The notes below the pieces were generated by a model. The model worked only from the letters and a program-made list of their open reading frames with translations. It searched no databases and was not told the origin of the DNA. The position numbers and the translations under genes were made by a program. Positions 1 to 9,506 of a DNA stretch of 64,000 bases are shown piece after piece. This DNA comes from Advenella kashmirensis WT001. GTDB lineage: Bacteria > Pseudomonadota > Gammaproteobacteria > Burkholderiales > Burkholderiaceae_B. Every line of letters begins with the position of its first letter. Position 1 is the first letter of the stretch. Location: positions 2,108,001 through 2,172,000 of the forward strand of contig NC_017964.1 of NCBI RefSeq assembly GCF_000219915.2, in the 5' to 3' direction.

Positions 1-119
1 GGGTGTTCAACAATGGATGTGACGGCAACAAACTTGTCTGCCGCCTGGGCTGCGCCCGCAAGCAGTGCGGTTGAAACCAGCGCAGCGGAAAGACAGAAGG
101 TAAACGTGCCCTTGATCAT
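1..119 (-). CDS. ABC transporter substrate-binding protein, N-terminal fragment
   Basis: Only the first 39 codons lie in the window; the gene runs off the left edge. The start ATG (119-117) has a good GGAG ribosome-binding site in AGGAGTTGTT. The peptide begins MIKGTFTFCLSAALVSTALL, a typical Sec signal peptide with an AQA-A type cleavage site, and the mature part starts DKFVAVTSIVEHP. That opening resembles the TrpX/YtrF-type periplasmic binding proteins (PF04392 family) that feed small ABC importers. The family call rests on a short segment, so the substrate is unknown. Confidence 0.6.
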   Translation of the reverse strand, partial: MIKGTFTFCLSAALVSTALLAGAAQAADKFVAVTSIVEH

Positions 120-247
120 AACAACTCCTGAATGACATGTTCTGAACTCGCGATTCTGTCACAGCAAACCGCTTTGTACCAGTGGTATTAACGAGAATAG
201 GCGCTCCCGGCAATGCAAAGCAGGCGCATAGCCACGATTGGCGCCGC

Positions 248-1030
248 TTAGAAACTGATCAACTCGCCCGTCTTGCCGTTTTCCTGCAGCAGCGTGCGCA
301 GCCAGCCCGTTGCCGGCAAGCGGTACAGGCTCTGTACCCGCCTGGCCCGCTGCTGCAGCTGCTCACGTGTTACCTGCAATGGCGGGCCGGTAAATGCAAT
401 GACGATACGATTTCCATCAATTGTTTCGGGAAACAGGATTACGCGATCATCAAAGGCCCGCAGGATATTGCGCATATTCTTGCGAAAACTGCCGTGGTGG
501 CCGAACAGGTTGATTGTGACCACCCCCAGGTCGGCGCACACTCGCCGACAGCCCCGGTAAAACTGATCAGATGAACATACCGGTCCCTGTGCGGTGTAAT
601 CGTACAAATCCACCATGAGCGCGCCATAGCTGTTTTCATTGACTGGATCCAGGACCCAATCCTGCGCATCTTCATGCACCACACGGCATGAGGCCGTTTG
701 CCGCAACTCAAAAGCCGACTCGCATATGGCGGTGACCTGGGGATTCCATTCGACAGTCACGACATCGCTATCGAAATGATGCTGGCAAAAACGCGTTAGC
801 GACCCGGCCCCAAGGCCCAGAATACCGACGCCCCGATCCACCGGTGGCGCCAGAAACAACAGCCAGGCCATCATCTGCTGCGTATACTCGAACTCCAGCT
901 TTTCGGGACGGTTCACCCGCATGGCGCCCTGAATCCATTCGCTATTGAAATGCAGGTAGCGCACACCCTGCGATTCGGAGATCATCGGCTCGTCATAGTC
1001 GGGGTGTGGTTCCCTTTTTTGGTGCTGCAT
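248..1030 (-). CDS. spermidine synthase-like SAM/aminopropyltransferase-fold protein
   Basis: A 260-residue protein with the spermidine-synthase fold. The nucleotide-binding loop is GILGLGAGSLTRF near residue 70, followed by the acidic VEWNP segment and a VDLYD motif near residue 142. Bacterial genomes often carry such SpeE-like paralogs that lack the full polyamine-binding set, so true spermidine synthase activity is not certain; it could be a methyltransferase. It starts only 6 bases after the thiolase stop codon and is probably cotranscribed with it. Confidence 0.75.
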   Translation of the reverse strand: MQHQKREPHPDYDEPMISESQGVRYLHFNSEWIQGAMRVNRPEKLEFEYTQQMMAWLLFLAPPVDRGVGILGLGAGSLTRFCQHHFDSDVVTVEWNPQVTAICESAFELRQTASCRVVHEDAQDWVLDPVNENSYGALMVDLYDYTAQGPVCSSDQFYRGCRRVCADLGVVTINLFGHHGSFRKNMRNILRAFDDRVILFPETIDGNRIVIAFTGPPLQVTREQLQQRARRVQSLYRLPATGWLRTLLQENGKTGELISF

Positions 1031-1036
1031 GCGTCA

Positions 1037-2218
1037 TCAGACCCGTTCGAAGATAGCGGCAATCCCCTGCCCGCCGCCGATGCACATCGTCACCAGCGCA
1101 TAGCGCCCGCCAACACGCTGCAGCTCGTGCAGCGCTTTTACGGTAATGATGGCCCCTGTTGCGCCGACCGGGTGGCCCAAACCGATGCCGCTGCCGTTGG
1201 GATTGACTTTGGCCGGATCCATGCCCAATTGCTGCGTGACTGCGCAAGCCTGGGCTGCAAACGCTTCGTTGGCCTCGATGACGTCCATATCTTCAATTTT
1301 CAGCCCGGCCTTAGCCAGGGCGTTGCGTGTTGCAGGAACAGGACCAATACCCATTAGACGAGGATCCACGCCGGCGTGGCCGTAGGCTACCAGACGGGCC
1401 AGCGGTTTCGCACCGCGTGCTTTGAGCATTTCACCATTCATAAGTACCAGCGCGGCGGCCCCGTCATTAATACCCGACGCATTACCGGCAGTGACCGTAC
1501 CGGCTTCCTTGACAAACACCGGTTTGAGGGCAGTCAGCCCCTCAAGAGTGATGTCGCGTCGCACGTGTTCGTCGGTATCAAATACGACATCGCCCTTGCG
1601 CGACTTCATCACCACCGGCACGATCTGGTCTTTGAAATAGCCCTGGTCAATGGCGTTGGCCGCGCGTTGATGGGACGCGACGGCCAGTTCGTCCTGTTGC
1701 TGACGGGACACACCATATTCTTTGGCCACATTTTCGGCCGTGACACCCATATGCATTTTTTCAAACGGATCGGACAGCGCGCCGGTCATCATGTCCTGCA
1801 TCACGCTGTCCCCCATTCTGGCGCCAAAACGGTGCGCCGGCGCAATATAAGGCGCGCGGCTCATGTTCTCGACACCGCCGGCGATTGCGATTTGGGCATC
1901 TCCGAGCAACAATGTCTGGGCAGCAGAAACGATGGCTTGCAGACCGGAACCGCATAGGCGGTTGACATTGAAAGCCGGCGTGCCCTGTGCGACACCGGCC
2001 GTGACCGCCGCGTAGCGCGACAGATACATGTCACGAGGCTCGGTATTGATGACATGTCCCAGCGCGACGTGGCCAACATCTTCACCCGTCACCGCAGCGC
2101 GTTCCATGGCCGCCCGGATGACCGTTGCCCCCAGCTCGCCAGGGCTTACATTTTTCAGACTGCCGCCAAAGCCGCCAATGGCCGTACGTACACCGGATAC
2201 CACGAAAACGTCAGGCAT
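1037..2218 (-). CDS. bktB: beta-ketothiolase / acetyl-CoA acetyltransferase
   Basis: A full-length thiolase of 393 residues, cytosolic. It condenses or cleaves acyl-CoA with acetyl-CoA in polyhydroxyalkanoate synthesis or fatty-acid breakdown. The catalytic residues are visible: acyl-accepting Cys89 in NRLCGSG, His349 in GLGHPVGATG and Cys379 in CIGGGQG. From memory the protein is closely similar to BktB of Cupriavidus along its whole length, including the PRDMYL and GHAGVDP segments, which supports the symbol over a generic phaA/atoB. It lies upstream of the SpeE-like gene and diverges from xth. Confidence 0.88.
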   Translation of the reverse strand: MPDVFVVSGVRTAIGGFGGSLKNVSPGELGATVIRAAMERAAVTGEDVGHVALGHVINTEPRDMYLSRYAAVTAGVAQGTPAFNVNRLCGSGLQAIVSAAQTLLLGDAQIAIAGGVENMSRAPYIAPAHRFGARMGDSVMQDMMTGALSDPFEKMHMGVTAENVAKEYGVSRQQQDELAVASHQRAANAIDQGYFKDQIVPVVMKSRKGDVVFDTDEHVRRDITLEGLTALKPVFVKEAGTVTAGNASGINDGAAALVLMNGEMLKARGAKPLARLVAYGHAGVDPRLMGIGPVPATRNALAKAGLKIEDMDVIEANEAFAAQACAVTQQLGMDPAKVNPNGSGIGLGHPVGATGAIITVKALHELQRVGGRYALVTMCIGGGQGIAAIFERV

Positions 2219-2315
2219 GATAATTCCTTTTTTTGTGTGAAGAGAAGCGAATCATAACGCATCCGGCATACAATGAAAGCCCGCTGTTTGTGTTCAACGG
2301 AAAATCAGGACCGCT

Positions 2316-3098
2316 ATGAAAATCGCTACTTGGAATGTCAATTCGCTCACTGTACGTCTGCCTCAGGTGCTGGCCTGGCTGGATCAGCACAGTATCGATA
2401 TCTTGTGTATTCAGGAGCTCAAGCAGGTCAATGAAAAATTTCCCAAGGATGCCTTCCAGGAATTGGGTTACGACGCTGTCTGGACCGGTCAGAAAACCTA
2501 TAACGGCGTGGCCATTTTGTCGCGTTCTTCATTGGAAGACGTGATCATCAATAACCCGCTCTACCCCGATACCCAGCAGCGCCTGGTTACTGCCACCTGT
2601 CAGACCAGTGAAGGTCCGATGCGGGTTATTTGCGCCTATTGTCCAAATGGTAGTGCGCTGGACAGCGACAAATATAATTACAAACTCGAATGGTACGCTG
2701 CGCTCAATCAGTTCGTTGAAGCACAAATGAAATTATTTCCGAATCTGGCCATTTGTGGAGACTACAACATTGCGCCCGAAGATCGCGATGTTCACCCTAA
2801 ATATACCGGCGACATTCTGATCTCGCCCAAGGAGCGCGCCGCCATGCAGGCGCTCAGCGGCCTTGGACTTGCCGATTCATTTCGCCTGTTTGACCAGGAA
2901 GAAAAACTGTTCAGTTGGTGGGATTACCGGATGATGGGTTTTCGTCGCAACGCCGGGCTGCGCATTGACCATATTCTGCTCACGCCATCGCTGGCGAAAC
3001 TTTGCACAGCCTGCGTGATCGACAAGGCACCCCGTGGCAATGAACAGCCTTCGGATCATGCGCCCGTCGTCGCCACCCTCTCCTTATCATTTGCCTGA
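2316..3098 (+). CDS. xth: exodeoxyribonuclease III
   Basis: A 260-residue Xth/ExoA-family AP endonuclease and 3'-5' exonuclease acting in base-excision repair. Visible family motifs are MKIATWNVNS at the start (metal-site Asn), CIQELK with the metal-binding Glu near residue 34, GDYNIAPEDRDVH near residue 148 and the terminal NEQPSDHAPV with the catalytic His. Length is normal. It is divergent from bktB and followed by its own hairpin terminator at 3144. Confidence 0.93.
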   Translation: MKIATWNVNSLTVRLPQVLAWLDQHSIDILCIQELKQVNEKFPKDAFQELGYDAVWTGQKTYNGVAILSRSSLEDVIINNPLYPDTQQRLVTATCQTSEGPMRVICAYCPNGSALDSDKYNYKLEWYAALNQFVEAQMKLFPNLAICGDYNIAPEDRDVHPKYTGDILISPKERAAMQALSGLGLADSFRLFDQEEKLFSWWDYRMMGFRRNAGLRIDHILLTPSLAKLCTACVIDKAPRGNEQPSDHAPVVATLSLSFA

Positions 3099-3143
3099 CG
3101 GGCCCTCGGACTGCGATCGCTTGGTGATCGCAAAATGAAAAAA

Positions 3144-3169
3144 GGCCGGATGTTCTCCGGCCTTTACTA
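3144..3169 (+). terminator. rho-independent terminator after xth
   Basis: Perfect 7-bp stem GGCCGGA / TCCGGCC with a TGTTC loop, followed by a short TTTACTATTT tract. It sits 46 bases after the xth stop. Confidence 0.8.
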
Positions 3170-3341
3170 TTTACCATTCAGTGGCATCGTGCTAACCGAC
3201 TACGTACCACACAGCGTCCATGCGGCGCTTTGGACTGCTGCTACAAGATACGTTGCCGGAATTGTGACACGACATTGCCTGTCGTGTCCTGCTGGCAATG
3301 GATGCTCGCAGTGTCATTCGCTTTGAGCGACACCAGCTTTA

Positions 3342-3914
3342 CTACTCGCCATCCAGAATCTGATCTTCAAAGCTGGTGGCTGCCTGTTCGCTGGACATCG
3401 GTACATACAGCACGCCCGAAGTAATGGGCTTACCAATATTGATGATCGACACCAGGCGGTTTTTCTGCGTTACCGCAAAGCTCTTGCCGATATTGTTGCT
3501 GGTCAGACTGGCCAGTCGCTGGCTGCCGGACGGGGAAAATTCAAGTTTCACAAAAGCCTTGCCGGCGCTATTGCGGGTAGCCACGGCGTTCTGCAAATCG
3601 TTGCGGGTTAGCGTCTGGGTCGGATCAACGTGCACAAGCACGCCATTCTGGCGCACGGCCGTGTAGCCTTGCATTGGCGTGCGCGATGCGATGTACATGA
3701 TGAGCGACGATGAAGCAACCGCGCTTGAGGGTGCCGGCGGCGTTGAAGCCGTTGGTGCAGTAGAGCGACCGGAAGATGGCGGTGGCGTCGTTGGCACATC
3801 ACTGACTCGTGTGCCGCCTGAGCGATTTTTGAGCAAGTGATCCATAGTGTCACAGCCTGCCAGCGTCAGCGTAGCAGCGATTGCGACAAAAAATGCCCCT
3901 CTTTTGATGTGCAT
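3342..3914 (-). CDS. lipoprotein with SecD P1-head-like domain
   Basis: A 190-residue protein with a lipoprotein signal: MHIKRG, a hydrophobic stretch and the lipobox LAGC at about residue 20. A Ser/Thr/Pro/Ala-rich linker (about 30-75) follows. The C-terminal 110 residues resemble the periplasmic P1 'head' of SecD: they contain VKLEFSPSGSQRLASLT, NIGKSFAV and ITSGVLYV, matching the SecD order of a substrate strand, an 'N-x-GK-x-hAh' strand and an 'I-x-x-G' strand. It would act at the periplasmic face of a membrane, probably as a protein- or glycan-binding domain. This is pattern recognition only; no function is known to me. Confidence 0.65.
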   Translation of the reverse strand: MHIKRGAFFVAIAATLTLAGCDTMDHLLKNRSGGTRVSDVPTTPPPSSGRSTAPTASTPPAPSSAVASSSLIMYIASRTPMQGYTAVRQNGVLVHVDPTQTLTRNDLQNAVATRNSAGKAFVKLEFSPSGSQRLASLTSNNIGKSFAVTQKNRLVSIINIGKPITSGVLYVPMSSEQAATSFEDQILDGE

Positions 3915-4000
3915 GATCGGTTTCCTTGATTCTGGTGAAAGACTTATGGGGCCATTATAAGATATTGTCGAAAATTCGCATGGCCACTTTTCCCACTCAA

Positions 4001-4726
4001 TTACAAAAAGCGTTCATGGCTTTTAAGATAGCGCCATTTGCCCGGGGGCAGATCCGCCAGCGTCACATTGCCCATGCGGACCCGCTTCAGACCGATCACA
4101 TTCAGGCCAACCATTTGGCACATGCGACGAATTTGCCGTTTCTTGCCTTCCTGCAAAATAAATTTGAGCTGGTCGTCGTTTTGCCAGCTTACCTGTGCCG
4201 GACGCAGTACATCACCATCAAGGGACAGTCCGTGATTAAGCAATTGCAACCCGTTGCCACTGATTTTGCCTTCCACACGGACCAGATATTCTTTTTCCAC
4301 TTCGGAGTCTTCTCCGATCAGCTGCCGGGCAATACGTCCATCCTGAGTGAGAACCAGCAAGCCTTGTGAATCGATATCCAGTCTGCCGGCCGGTGCCAGT
4401 CCTCTTAAATGCGAGGGATTGAAGGTGTGCTTGTCTCGGTCATACTGCCGATCGGGCGTGATCAGCGTTACTGCCGGCCGGTAGCCTTCTTCTGCCTGGC
4501 CCGAAACGTAGCCCACCGGTTTGTTCATGATGATAGTCACCCTGGCGGTCTGCCGTGCCTGCGCGGACTTGTCCAGCGTGATGGCCTGATTGGGAAACGC
4601 CTTCTCGCCAAGGGTGGCGACCTTTCCGTCTACGCGCACCCAGCCGCGTTCAATGTAAGCGTCGGCCTCACGTCGGGAACATAGTCCTCGCTCGGCAAGC
4701 AGTTTAGATATTCTTGTCTTTTCCAT
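4001..4726 (-). CDS. RsuA/RluF-family pseudouridine synthase
   Basis: A 241-residue rRNA-modifying enzyme. An N-terminal S4 RNA-binding domain ([20 protein letters not shown], residues 5-24) precedes the synthase domain, with the catalytic Asp in [10 protein letters not shown] near residue 117 and the C-terminal signature [11 protein letters not shown]. The last part ([17 protein letters not shown]) is most like RluF, which modifies 23S rRNA helix 74, but RluB/RluE/RsuA cannot be excluded. It diverges from ubiC. Confidence 0.85.
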   Translation of the reverse strand: MEKTRISKLLAERGLCSRREADAYIERGWVRVDGKVATLGEKAFPNQAITLDKSAQARQTARVTIIMNKPVGYVSGQAEEGYRPAVTLITPDRQYDRDKHTFNPSHLRGLAPAGRLDIDSQGLLVLTQDGRIARQLIGEDSEVEKEYLVRVEGKISGNGLQLLNHGLSLDGDVLRPAQVSWQNDDQLKFILQEGKKRQIRRMCQMVGLNVIGLKRVRMGNVTLADLPPGKWRYLKSHERFL

Positions 4727-4770
4727 TTGATTCCGTTTGCTTACGCAAATTTGCTATAGTGTGTTTCTTT

Positions 4771-4795
4771 GTCCGGACGCACCGGACGTTTCTGT
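4771..4795 (+). promoter_or_regulatory. hairpin in the ubiC leader
   Basis: Inverted repeat GTCCGG-ACGCA-CCGGAC followed by GTTTCTGTTT, a few bases downstream of a -10-like TGCTATAGT (4753-4760). It lies between the divergent pseudouridine synthase and ubiC, so if transcribed with ubiC it could be a weak attenuator. The stem is only 6 bp. Confidence 0.35.
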
Positions 4796-4853
4796 TTGAG
4801 TGTGGTTATTACATGACCACGATTTATCTGCAGGCTCTCACATCCCGCGACCC

Positions 4854-5423
4854 ATGAAGCATGAACCGTATTCCCCCGGCTGGCTAAGCCGGCCGCCGCC
4901 TAAACTCGATCCTGTACAGAAATACTGGCTGTCCCGCCCTGGCCCGCTTACGCAGGGCTTACGAAAACAAGGCGAGGTGCGGATCCAGGTTGTCGGTGAG
5001 TTTGCCGAAGTGGTCAGCACAGATGAAGCGCGGACCATCAGAAAAGCAGCCTATACGGTCGTCTGGGTTCGGGAGATCTGCATGTCTATTGACGGCACGC
5101 CTGCGGTAATCGCTCGCAGCATCACGCCGCTGGATGCTGCTCAATCGGTATGGCAGGCAGTGCGTCGGCTACGCACACGGCCACTGGCCGATATTCTGTA
5201 TCATGATCCGGCTATTGTACGATCAGTGTTCGAGTCCTGCATAGCAAAATCGCCAATGCCAATATTTAAAGCCGTGGTACGTGCTGGTCAACTACCCTCG
5301 CCTTCACAGTCCAGGTTGCCTACCCGCCGCTCCGTGTTCTGGAAAAATGGCCAGCCGCTGCAGGTGACCGAATGCTTCCTGCCGGCTTTTTGGTCGCAAT
5401 TGCTCAAGTATCCAAGGGCTTGA
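4854..5423 (+). CDS. ubiC: chorismate lyase
   Basis: UbiC converts chorismate to 4-hydroxybenzoate and pyruvate, the first step of ubiquinone synthesis. The reading frame is open from 4800 (GTG), but I choose ATG 4854 (MKHEPYSPGWL), giving 189 residues, near the family norm. Key residues are present: the Arg in WVREICMSIDG and the catalytic-site Glu in LQVTECFLPAFW near the end. ATG 4854 overlaps the stop of a 14-codon open frame (4813-4857), which might couple its translation. The last 20 bases overlap a possible small gene on the other strand. Confidence 0.85.
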   Translation: MKHEPYSPGWLSRPPPKLDPVQKYWLSRPGPLTQGLRKQGEVRIQVVGEFAEVVSTDEARTIRKAAYTVVWVREICMSIDGTPAVIARSITPLDAAQSVWQAVRRLRTRPLADILYHDPAIVRSVFESCIAKSPMPIFKAVVRAGQLPSPSQSRLPTRRSVFWKNGQPLQVTECFLPAFWSQLLKYPRA

Positions 5424-5611
5424 GCTGATCCGCGAGCAGTTGCATCCGGGCCTCTTTTGAAACGGATGATTCCGGATTTTGCAACGTACAGCGTAATGCA
5501 TGGGATGTAGCAGGATGCATTAGCATCTGTAAACCACCTGCGGCGGTAGCCGCCGCGCCCACAAATATTACGAGTAAAAACGCAGCTTTTGTACTGTCGG
5601 GGGCCAGGCAA
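5404..5611 (-). CDS. possible small membrane protein (no clear start)
   Basis: An open frame ending at 5404 encodes KAAFLLVIFVGAAATAAGG, a convincing transmembrane or signal segment, then a 40-residue tail ending in MQLLADQLKPLDT. It has no ATG, GTG or TTG upstream of the hydrophobic stretch. A TTG at 5611 in the neighbouring frame (MPGPRQYK) would supply a basic N-terminus if one base is miscalled around 5589, which fits the indel pattern in this sequence. It lies between glnB and the end of ubiC. I do not recognise the family. Confidence 0.3.
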
Positions 5612-5627
5612 TCGGCTTGTCGCAGTA

Positions 5628-6029
<402 letters not shown>

Positions 6030-6042
6030 TTAATAATGCAGC

Positions 6043-7699
6043 CTAGAATCGATAACCGTTGGTGATCGGGAAGCGCCAATCGCGGCCAAAAGCCCGAGTG
6101 GTGATTTTGGGCCCCGGAGAGCCCTGGCGCCGCTTGTATTCATTGATTCGCAGCAATCGCGCCACTTTTTCAACGTCTTCACGCGCCAGGCCGGTATTCA
6201 CGATGGCCTCCACCGAATCATTGTGTTCCATCAGATGCTCCAGGATGCGTCCAGCACCTCATATTCAGGCAGGCTGTCCTGGTCAGTCTGGTCTTCGCGC
6301 AACTCAGCTGAGGCGGCCGCGTGATGATACGCTCGGGAATGATCGCCGACTGCGTATTGCGCCAGCTCGCCAGACGGTATACCAGCGTTTTGGGAATATC
6401 CTTCAAAGGGGCATAGCCGCCCACCATGTCGCCGTACAGTGTGCAATAGCCCGTAGCCAGTTCCGACTTGTTGCCTGTGGTCAGCACGATGGCATTGAAC
6501 TTGTTGGACAAGGCCATTAGCAAGGCACCACGAATGCGCGCCTGCAAATTCTCCTCCGTCGTATCCTGGGGCAAATCACCGAAAATGGGCGCGAGCGCCT
6601 CCAGGTAACTATTGAACATGGGCGAAATGGCGATCTCGTCGTAGCGCACGGCCAGGCGTTGCGCCATATCCTGTGCGTCATTGACCGAAATATCGGCGGT
6701 AAAGCGCGATGGCATCATGACCGCATGCAGGTTTTCTGCACCGATAGCATCCACCGCAATTGCCAGTACCACGGCCGAGTCAATGCCGCCGGACAGGCCG
6801 ATCACGGCTTTTCCAAAGAAATTCTTGCCCAGGTAGTCGCGCGTGCCCATGACCAGCGCACGCCAGATTTCGGCTTCGGCAGCCTCATTTTCCTGGATTT
6901 GCAGGGGCACCGACTGATCCGCTCCGAAAGGTAAGGACGGCAGAGCCTGAAGCTGTCCTGACGAGACTTGAATGCGCCCCACAGCTTCACAGAAACTGTT
7001 GAGTTCAGTCACGATGTTGCCTTGTCGGTCAATCACGAAAGAGTGCCCATCGAAAACCAATTCGTCCTGCCCGCCCACCAGATTGCAGTAGATAGCGCCC
7101 ATGCCGGCATCGCAGACATTCCTGCGCACCACGGCAAGCCGGGTTTCGTGCTTGCGGACCATATAGGGCGAGGCATTCAGGATGAGCAGCGTGTCGGCCC
7201 CTGCCTGTCGTGCTGCCGTGGCGGCGCTGGCAAACCACACGTCTTCGCAGATGGTCACGCCGAAGGTATGATTCCTGACGGTGAACACCAGCGGCTTGCG
7301 TCCCGCCGTAAAATAGCGTTTTTCATCAAATACGGAATAATTGGGCAATTCCTGCTTCAGGTAGGTACCCAGGTTATCGCCATTGAGAAAAACACTGGCT
7401 GCATTGAAGGTGCCCTTGTCTGTGCTGACAACGTGCCCCAATACCACATGTAAATCCTGGAACCCTGCCAGTGTTTCCTGCAGGGACTGCAGCGCTGCCT
7501 GCTGGTCTGCAAGAAACTGACAGCGCAGAAGCAAGTCTTCAGGCGCATAGCCGGTAAGCGCCAGTTCGGGCAAGAGCAGGACGTCATGCCCCTGCTCGTG
7601 AGCCAATGCAGCGGCCTGGACAATGCGTGCGGCATTGCCGGCCAGATCTCCGACCTTCTGATTGATTTGTGCAAATGCGACACTGACCGATGGTTCCAT
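6043..7699 (-). CDS. nadE: glutamine-dependent NAD+ synthetase (two frameshifts)
   Basis: This two-domain enzyme amidates nicotinic acid adenine dinucleotide, using ammonia from glutamine. The nitrilase-type glutaminase half shows Glu in LLPELALTGY, Lys in LKQELPNY and Cys in VTICEDVWF. The synthetase half shows the PP-loop GLSGGIDSAV and TGNKSELATGY. I take ATG 7699 (MEPSVSVAFAQ) as start rather than 7738. One base is missing near 6311 (after ITRPP) and another near 6246 (in EVLDA-ILEHLMEHND); with both restored the protein is 552 residues, the family length, ending near TNGYRF. Likely sequence errors. Confidence 0.88.
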
Positions 7700-7814
7700 T
7701 ATCCCGCTCTGTTTCTTTTGCAAACCACCGATTATCACACAAGCATCTGAAATGAGCGTCTAAAATACCGCTGATTAACGCAAAATACCGACATTGGACA
7801 GATCAGCACATACT

Positions 7815-9226
7815 ATGACAGACAGCCCCAACCCAACCAATCAATTCGACAAAAAAGCCCAGGCCTGGTCGGCCCGTTTCTCTGAACCCGTCTCCGAACT
7901 GGTCAAGCGCTACACCGCCTCGGTCGATTTTGACAAGCGACTGGCCCGTTTTGACATTCAGGGGTCGCTGGCCCACGCGACCATGCTGGCCGCAACAGGC
8001 GTCATTTCCACTGACGATCTGGCCGCCATTGACAAGGGCATGCAACAGATTCTTCAGGAAATCGACGCGGGTACGTTTACCTGGTTGCTGGACCTGGAAG
8101 ACGTGCATCTTAATATAGAGAAACGTCTGGTTGAGCTCATCGGCGACGCCGGCAAACGCCTGCACACCGGCCGCTCGCGCAATGACCAGGTCGCCACGGA
8201 CATCCGCTTGTGGCTGCGTTCGGAAATTGACATATCGCTGGAGCTGATCACCTCATTGCGTCGCGCCTGGCACAGGTGGCGCTGGAACATCATGACACGA
8301 TCATGCCGGGCTTTACGCATCTGCAGGTGGCCCAGCCAGTGACTTTCGGTCATCACCTGCTGGCCTATGCCGAAATGTTTGCCAGGGATGCAGAGCGCCT
8401 TGCTGATTGTCGCAAGCGTTGCAACCGCCTGCCATTAGGCGCGGCCGCGCTGGCTGGCACCTCCTATCCCATTGATCGTGAACAGGTTGCCACGCTGCTG
8501 GGCTTTGACAGCGTTTGCCGCAACTCGCTGGATGCCGTATCCGATCGCGATTTCGCCATCGAATTCTGCGCCGCTGTTTCGCTGGTTATGACCCATATTT
8601 CCAGGCTGTCGGAAGAACTAATCCTGTGGATGAGCCCGCGCATCGGCTTTATTGATCTGGCGGACCGTTTCTGCACCGGCAGTTCCATCATGCCGCAAAA
8701 GAAAAACCCCGACGTACCGGAACTGGCCCGAGGCAAAACCGGCAGGGTCAACGGCAATCTGATTGGCTTGCTCACGCTGATGAAAGGTCAGCCCCTGGCC
8801 TATAACAAGGACAACCAGGAAGACAAAGAAGGGCTGTTCGATTCGGCCGATACCTTGCGCGACACCTTGACGATATTTGCCGACATGATCGGGGGCATCC
8901 GGGTGCGGAAACAGGCTATGCGCGATGCTGCCCTGATGGGGTTTTCCACCGCCACCGACCTGGCCGACTATCTGGTCAAGAAAGGATTGCCCTTTCGCGA
9001 CGCACATGAAACCGTTGCGCTGGCCGTGCGCCATTGCGAAGAGCAACAGTGTGATCTGGCCGATCTGACGCTGGAAGAAATGCGCAAGTTTAATCCTTCG
9101 ATTGACAGCGATGTCTTTAGCGTACTTACCCTGGAAGGCTCGGTCTCGTCACGTGCCCATATCGGCGGCACCGCACCAGCACGGGTCAAGGCAGAAGCCG
9201 AGCGCGTGCTGGCCGAATTGGCCTGA
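7815..9226 (+). CDS. argH: argininosuccinate lyase (one frameshift)
   Basis: ArgH splits argininosuccinate into arginine and fumarate, the last step of arginine synthesis. Family signatures are [13 protein letters not shown] near residue 115 and [12 protein letters not shown] near 290, with the flexible catalytic-Ser loop. ATG 7815 is chosen ([16 protein letters not shown]). A single C is missing near 8267: GCC-TGG should read GCC-CTG-GCA, joining LRRA to [10 protein letters not shown]. Corrected length is 470 residues, normal. A strong terminator follows at 9248. Confidence 0.9.
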
Positions 9227-9247
9227 TCTGCATTAGATTCTAATCAA

Positions 9248-9289
9248 AAAAAGACGGCGCTCCTGTTTTTGACCTGGCGCCGTCTTTTT
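9248..9289. terminator. bidirectional terminator between argH and rlmD
   Basis: A 13-bp stem, AAAAAGACGGCGC pairing with GCGCCGTCTTTTT, around a 16-base loop. The A and T tracts are built into the arms, so it can serve both argH (+) and rlmD (-), which converge here. The rest of 9227-9506 shows no gene. Confidence 0.85.
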
Positions 9290-9506
9290 GATTGACTCGC
9301 GCCTGCCGGCAGGCGGATCAAATTTGTAGCAACACTCTTCTTACGGTGATAAGGCATTCATTGAGCTGCATCTCGCTCACTTGCCTCAGCGTCCTTCCCC
9401 CCTGACCTGCTCCATAGGCTGGACATCGGCCAGGCCTGTTTGAGCAGGCCTGCCGGCTGTGGATTGTCCGGCGCGACCTTGCGCACGACCAGACGCTGCT
9501 ATTTAA

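Noticed and set aside
6043..7699. nadE as a true pseudogene
   Set aside because: The sequence on both sides of each break is well conserved and the gene is likely needed; a miscalled base is simpler.
8260..8275. Frameshifts tied to CCTGG (Dcm-type) sites
   Set aside because: Three breaks (argH, ABC-F, MFS) sit by CCTGG, but many others (guaB, purL, methyltransferase, AroE-like) do not; the homopolymer explanation covers more.
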